Assembly: GCF_023206215.1 (NCBI RefSeq)
Contig: NZ_CP065800.1
Span: forward strand, 1,240,001-1,304,000
DNA length: 64,000 nucleotides
Reading direction: 5' to 3'
Origin: Butyrivibrio fibrisolvens
GTDB lineage: Bacteria; Bacillota; Clostridia; Lachnospirales; Lachnospiraceae
The translations under genes were made by a program, and so were the position numbers. This document shows positions 63,309-64,000 of the stretch, piece by piece (the first letter of the stretch is position 1; each line of letters starts with the position of its first letter). Under the pieces are notes generated by a model. It was not told where the DNA came from and searched no databases. It saw only the letters and a list, made by a program, of their open reading frames with translations.

Positions 63309-64000
63309 ATGGGAGTTATTAAGATGTTGTGTATGTGCATATTATGTGGGGGAACAACATCTTTAGTTACCCAAAAAAAATTTGGCTATTCGCTTCCGCT
63401 CACATTTATGTCAATGGCATTAATAATGGAACTTGTAGCTCTTTTGTTTGGAAGAATCTCACCGTCTTATATAATAATAGCACTCTGGGCTTTTGTCTTT
63501 CCGATACTTGCCTGCTATAGGATATTAAAAAATAAAGAATGGAAAGAAGTAAGGAGCATAGTAGTCACTCCAGCCTTATTTGCAACGATCATATTTATTT
63601 TGGTAATAGCAGTATTTGATAGCGGAGCTATGTATTCTGTATGGGATGAATACAGTCATTGGGGGCCTATGGTTAAAGTGATGTGGGATAGCGATAAGCT
63701 ATACTGCTTATCGGAAGCACAATTTGCACATCATGATTATCCTCCGGTTGTTTCGCTATTTGAATTACTGATATGTAGATTAGTTGGTGGATATTATGAA
63801 GCATATGTATACAGAGCACTTCATTTACTGTCATTTTCTCTGCTCCTACCAATAATTGAAGAATTATGCACTATATTTGAATTTAAGTCCTCTGAAGAGT
63901 TAAAAGCATCAACGATAAAAACACGAAGAATACTAGATAATAACATTGCATTGATAATTGCACTAATTGTATTTCTCAGTATTTTTATATCGATAATGCC
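63309..64000 (+). CDS. Polytopic GT-C-like membrane protein, cut by the window edge
   Basis: The frame from ATG 63309 stays open to the window end (230 codons). It encodes five or six helices with the outer loop WDEYSHWGPMVKVMW and, soon after, AHHDYPPVVSLFE. A D-E-x-x-H-W-G motif with a later YPP is a feature of GT-C glycosyltransferases. GAGAGG lies before the start. The rest of the gene is outside the window. It continues the GT-C series that follows GtrB. Confidence 0.75.
   Translation, partial: MGVIKMLCMCILCGGTTSLVTQKKFGYSLPLTFMSMALIMELVALLFGRISPSYIIIALWAFVFPILACYRILKNKEWKEVRSIVVTPALFATIIFILVIAVFDSGAMYSVWDEYSHWGPMVKVMWDSDKLYCLSEAQFAHHDYPPVVSLFELLICRLVGGYYEAYVYRALHLLSFSLLLPIIEELCTIFEFKSSEELKASTIKTRRILDNNIALIIALIVFLSIFISIM

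Noticed and set aside
63329..63520. 63-codon plus-strand frame at the right end
   Set aside because: It is out of frame with the longer gene from 63309 that stays open to the window edge and encodes GT-C motifs.
1..64000. Housekeeping asparagine biosynthesis as the role of the AsnB genes
   Set aside because: Three divergent copies within a polysaccharide region make a sugar-modifying role more likely, though this is not proven.

Overview
The window is one dense, AT-rich surface-polysaccharide (EPS/capsule) gene region with 49 protein-coding loci and no rRNA, tRNA, CRISPR array, transposase or phage gene that I can see. AGA/AGG arginine codons, frequent ATA isoleucine codons, strong AGGAG-type ribosome sites, and families such as DUF4869, DUF6056 and DUF5672 together suggest a Lachnospiraceae-type Firmicute, Butyrivibrio or a close relative. 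This placement is an inference from gene content and style, not a database match. No gap exceeds about 300 bases.

Layout. (A) 1-22114, plus strand: an operon-like run of two AsnB-type amidotransferases, an MBOAT O-acyltransferase with its SGNH-like partner, many glycosyltransferases (GT2, GT4, GT11, GT17, DUF5672), a PglK-like ABC flippase, a DUF6056 membrane protein, a Wzy-like polymerase and a WbaP-type initiating phosphosugar transferase. It ends at a large hairpin (22221-22288). (B) 22303-25985, minus strand: GT4, GT2 and a frameshifted DUF6056 gene. (C) 26251-33990, plus strand: a GT39-like enzyme, GT11, a second MBOAT/SGNH pair and a Wzx flippase, closed by a clear terminator. (D) 34186-34725: a self-contained HTH-MNT nucleotidyltransferase gene between two terminators. 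(E) 34823-43342, minus strand: an AlgD-like GDP-mannose dehydrogenase, a heparinase II/III protein, a P-loop/DUF4869 pair of unknown role, a third AsnB and a GT4. (F) 43499-46498, plus strand: a fusion of a phosphosugar-transferase-like membrane half with a WecG/TagA (GT26) enzyme, then a GT4. (G) 46660-64000, plus strand and visibly more AT-rich: a second polymerase and ABC flippase, GT2/GT4/GT32/GT11-type enzymes, a GtrB-like polyprenyl-phosphate glycosyltransferase and a series of GT-C-like membrane proteins running off the right edge.

How it may work together. Lipid-linked repeat units are started by the WbaP-type enzyme, extended by cytoplasmic glycosyltransferases, flipped by Wzx or the two PglK-like ABC proteins and polymerised by one of two Wzy-like proteins. 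GtrB plus the GT-C proteins could add side branches outside the membrane. Two MBOAT/SGNH pairs point to O-acetylation. An AlgD-like dehydrogenase with three AsnB homologues points to uronic acids that may be amidated. At least two polymers, or one very elaborate polymer, are likely.

Three points stand out. Three genes (22303-23771, 49437-50497, 60107-61659) are each broken by one missing base at a homopolymer. Several glycosyltransferases carry in-frame tandem repeats (12, 15, 27 and about 30 bp units) in linkers. Two operons at opposite ends of the region (26066 and 43425) share a nearly identical promoter.
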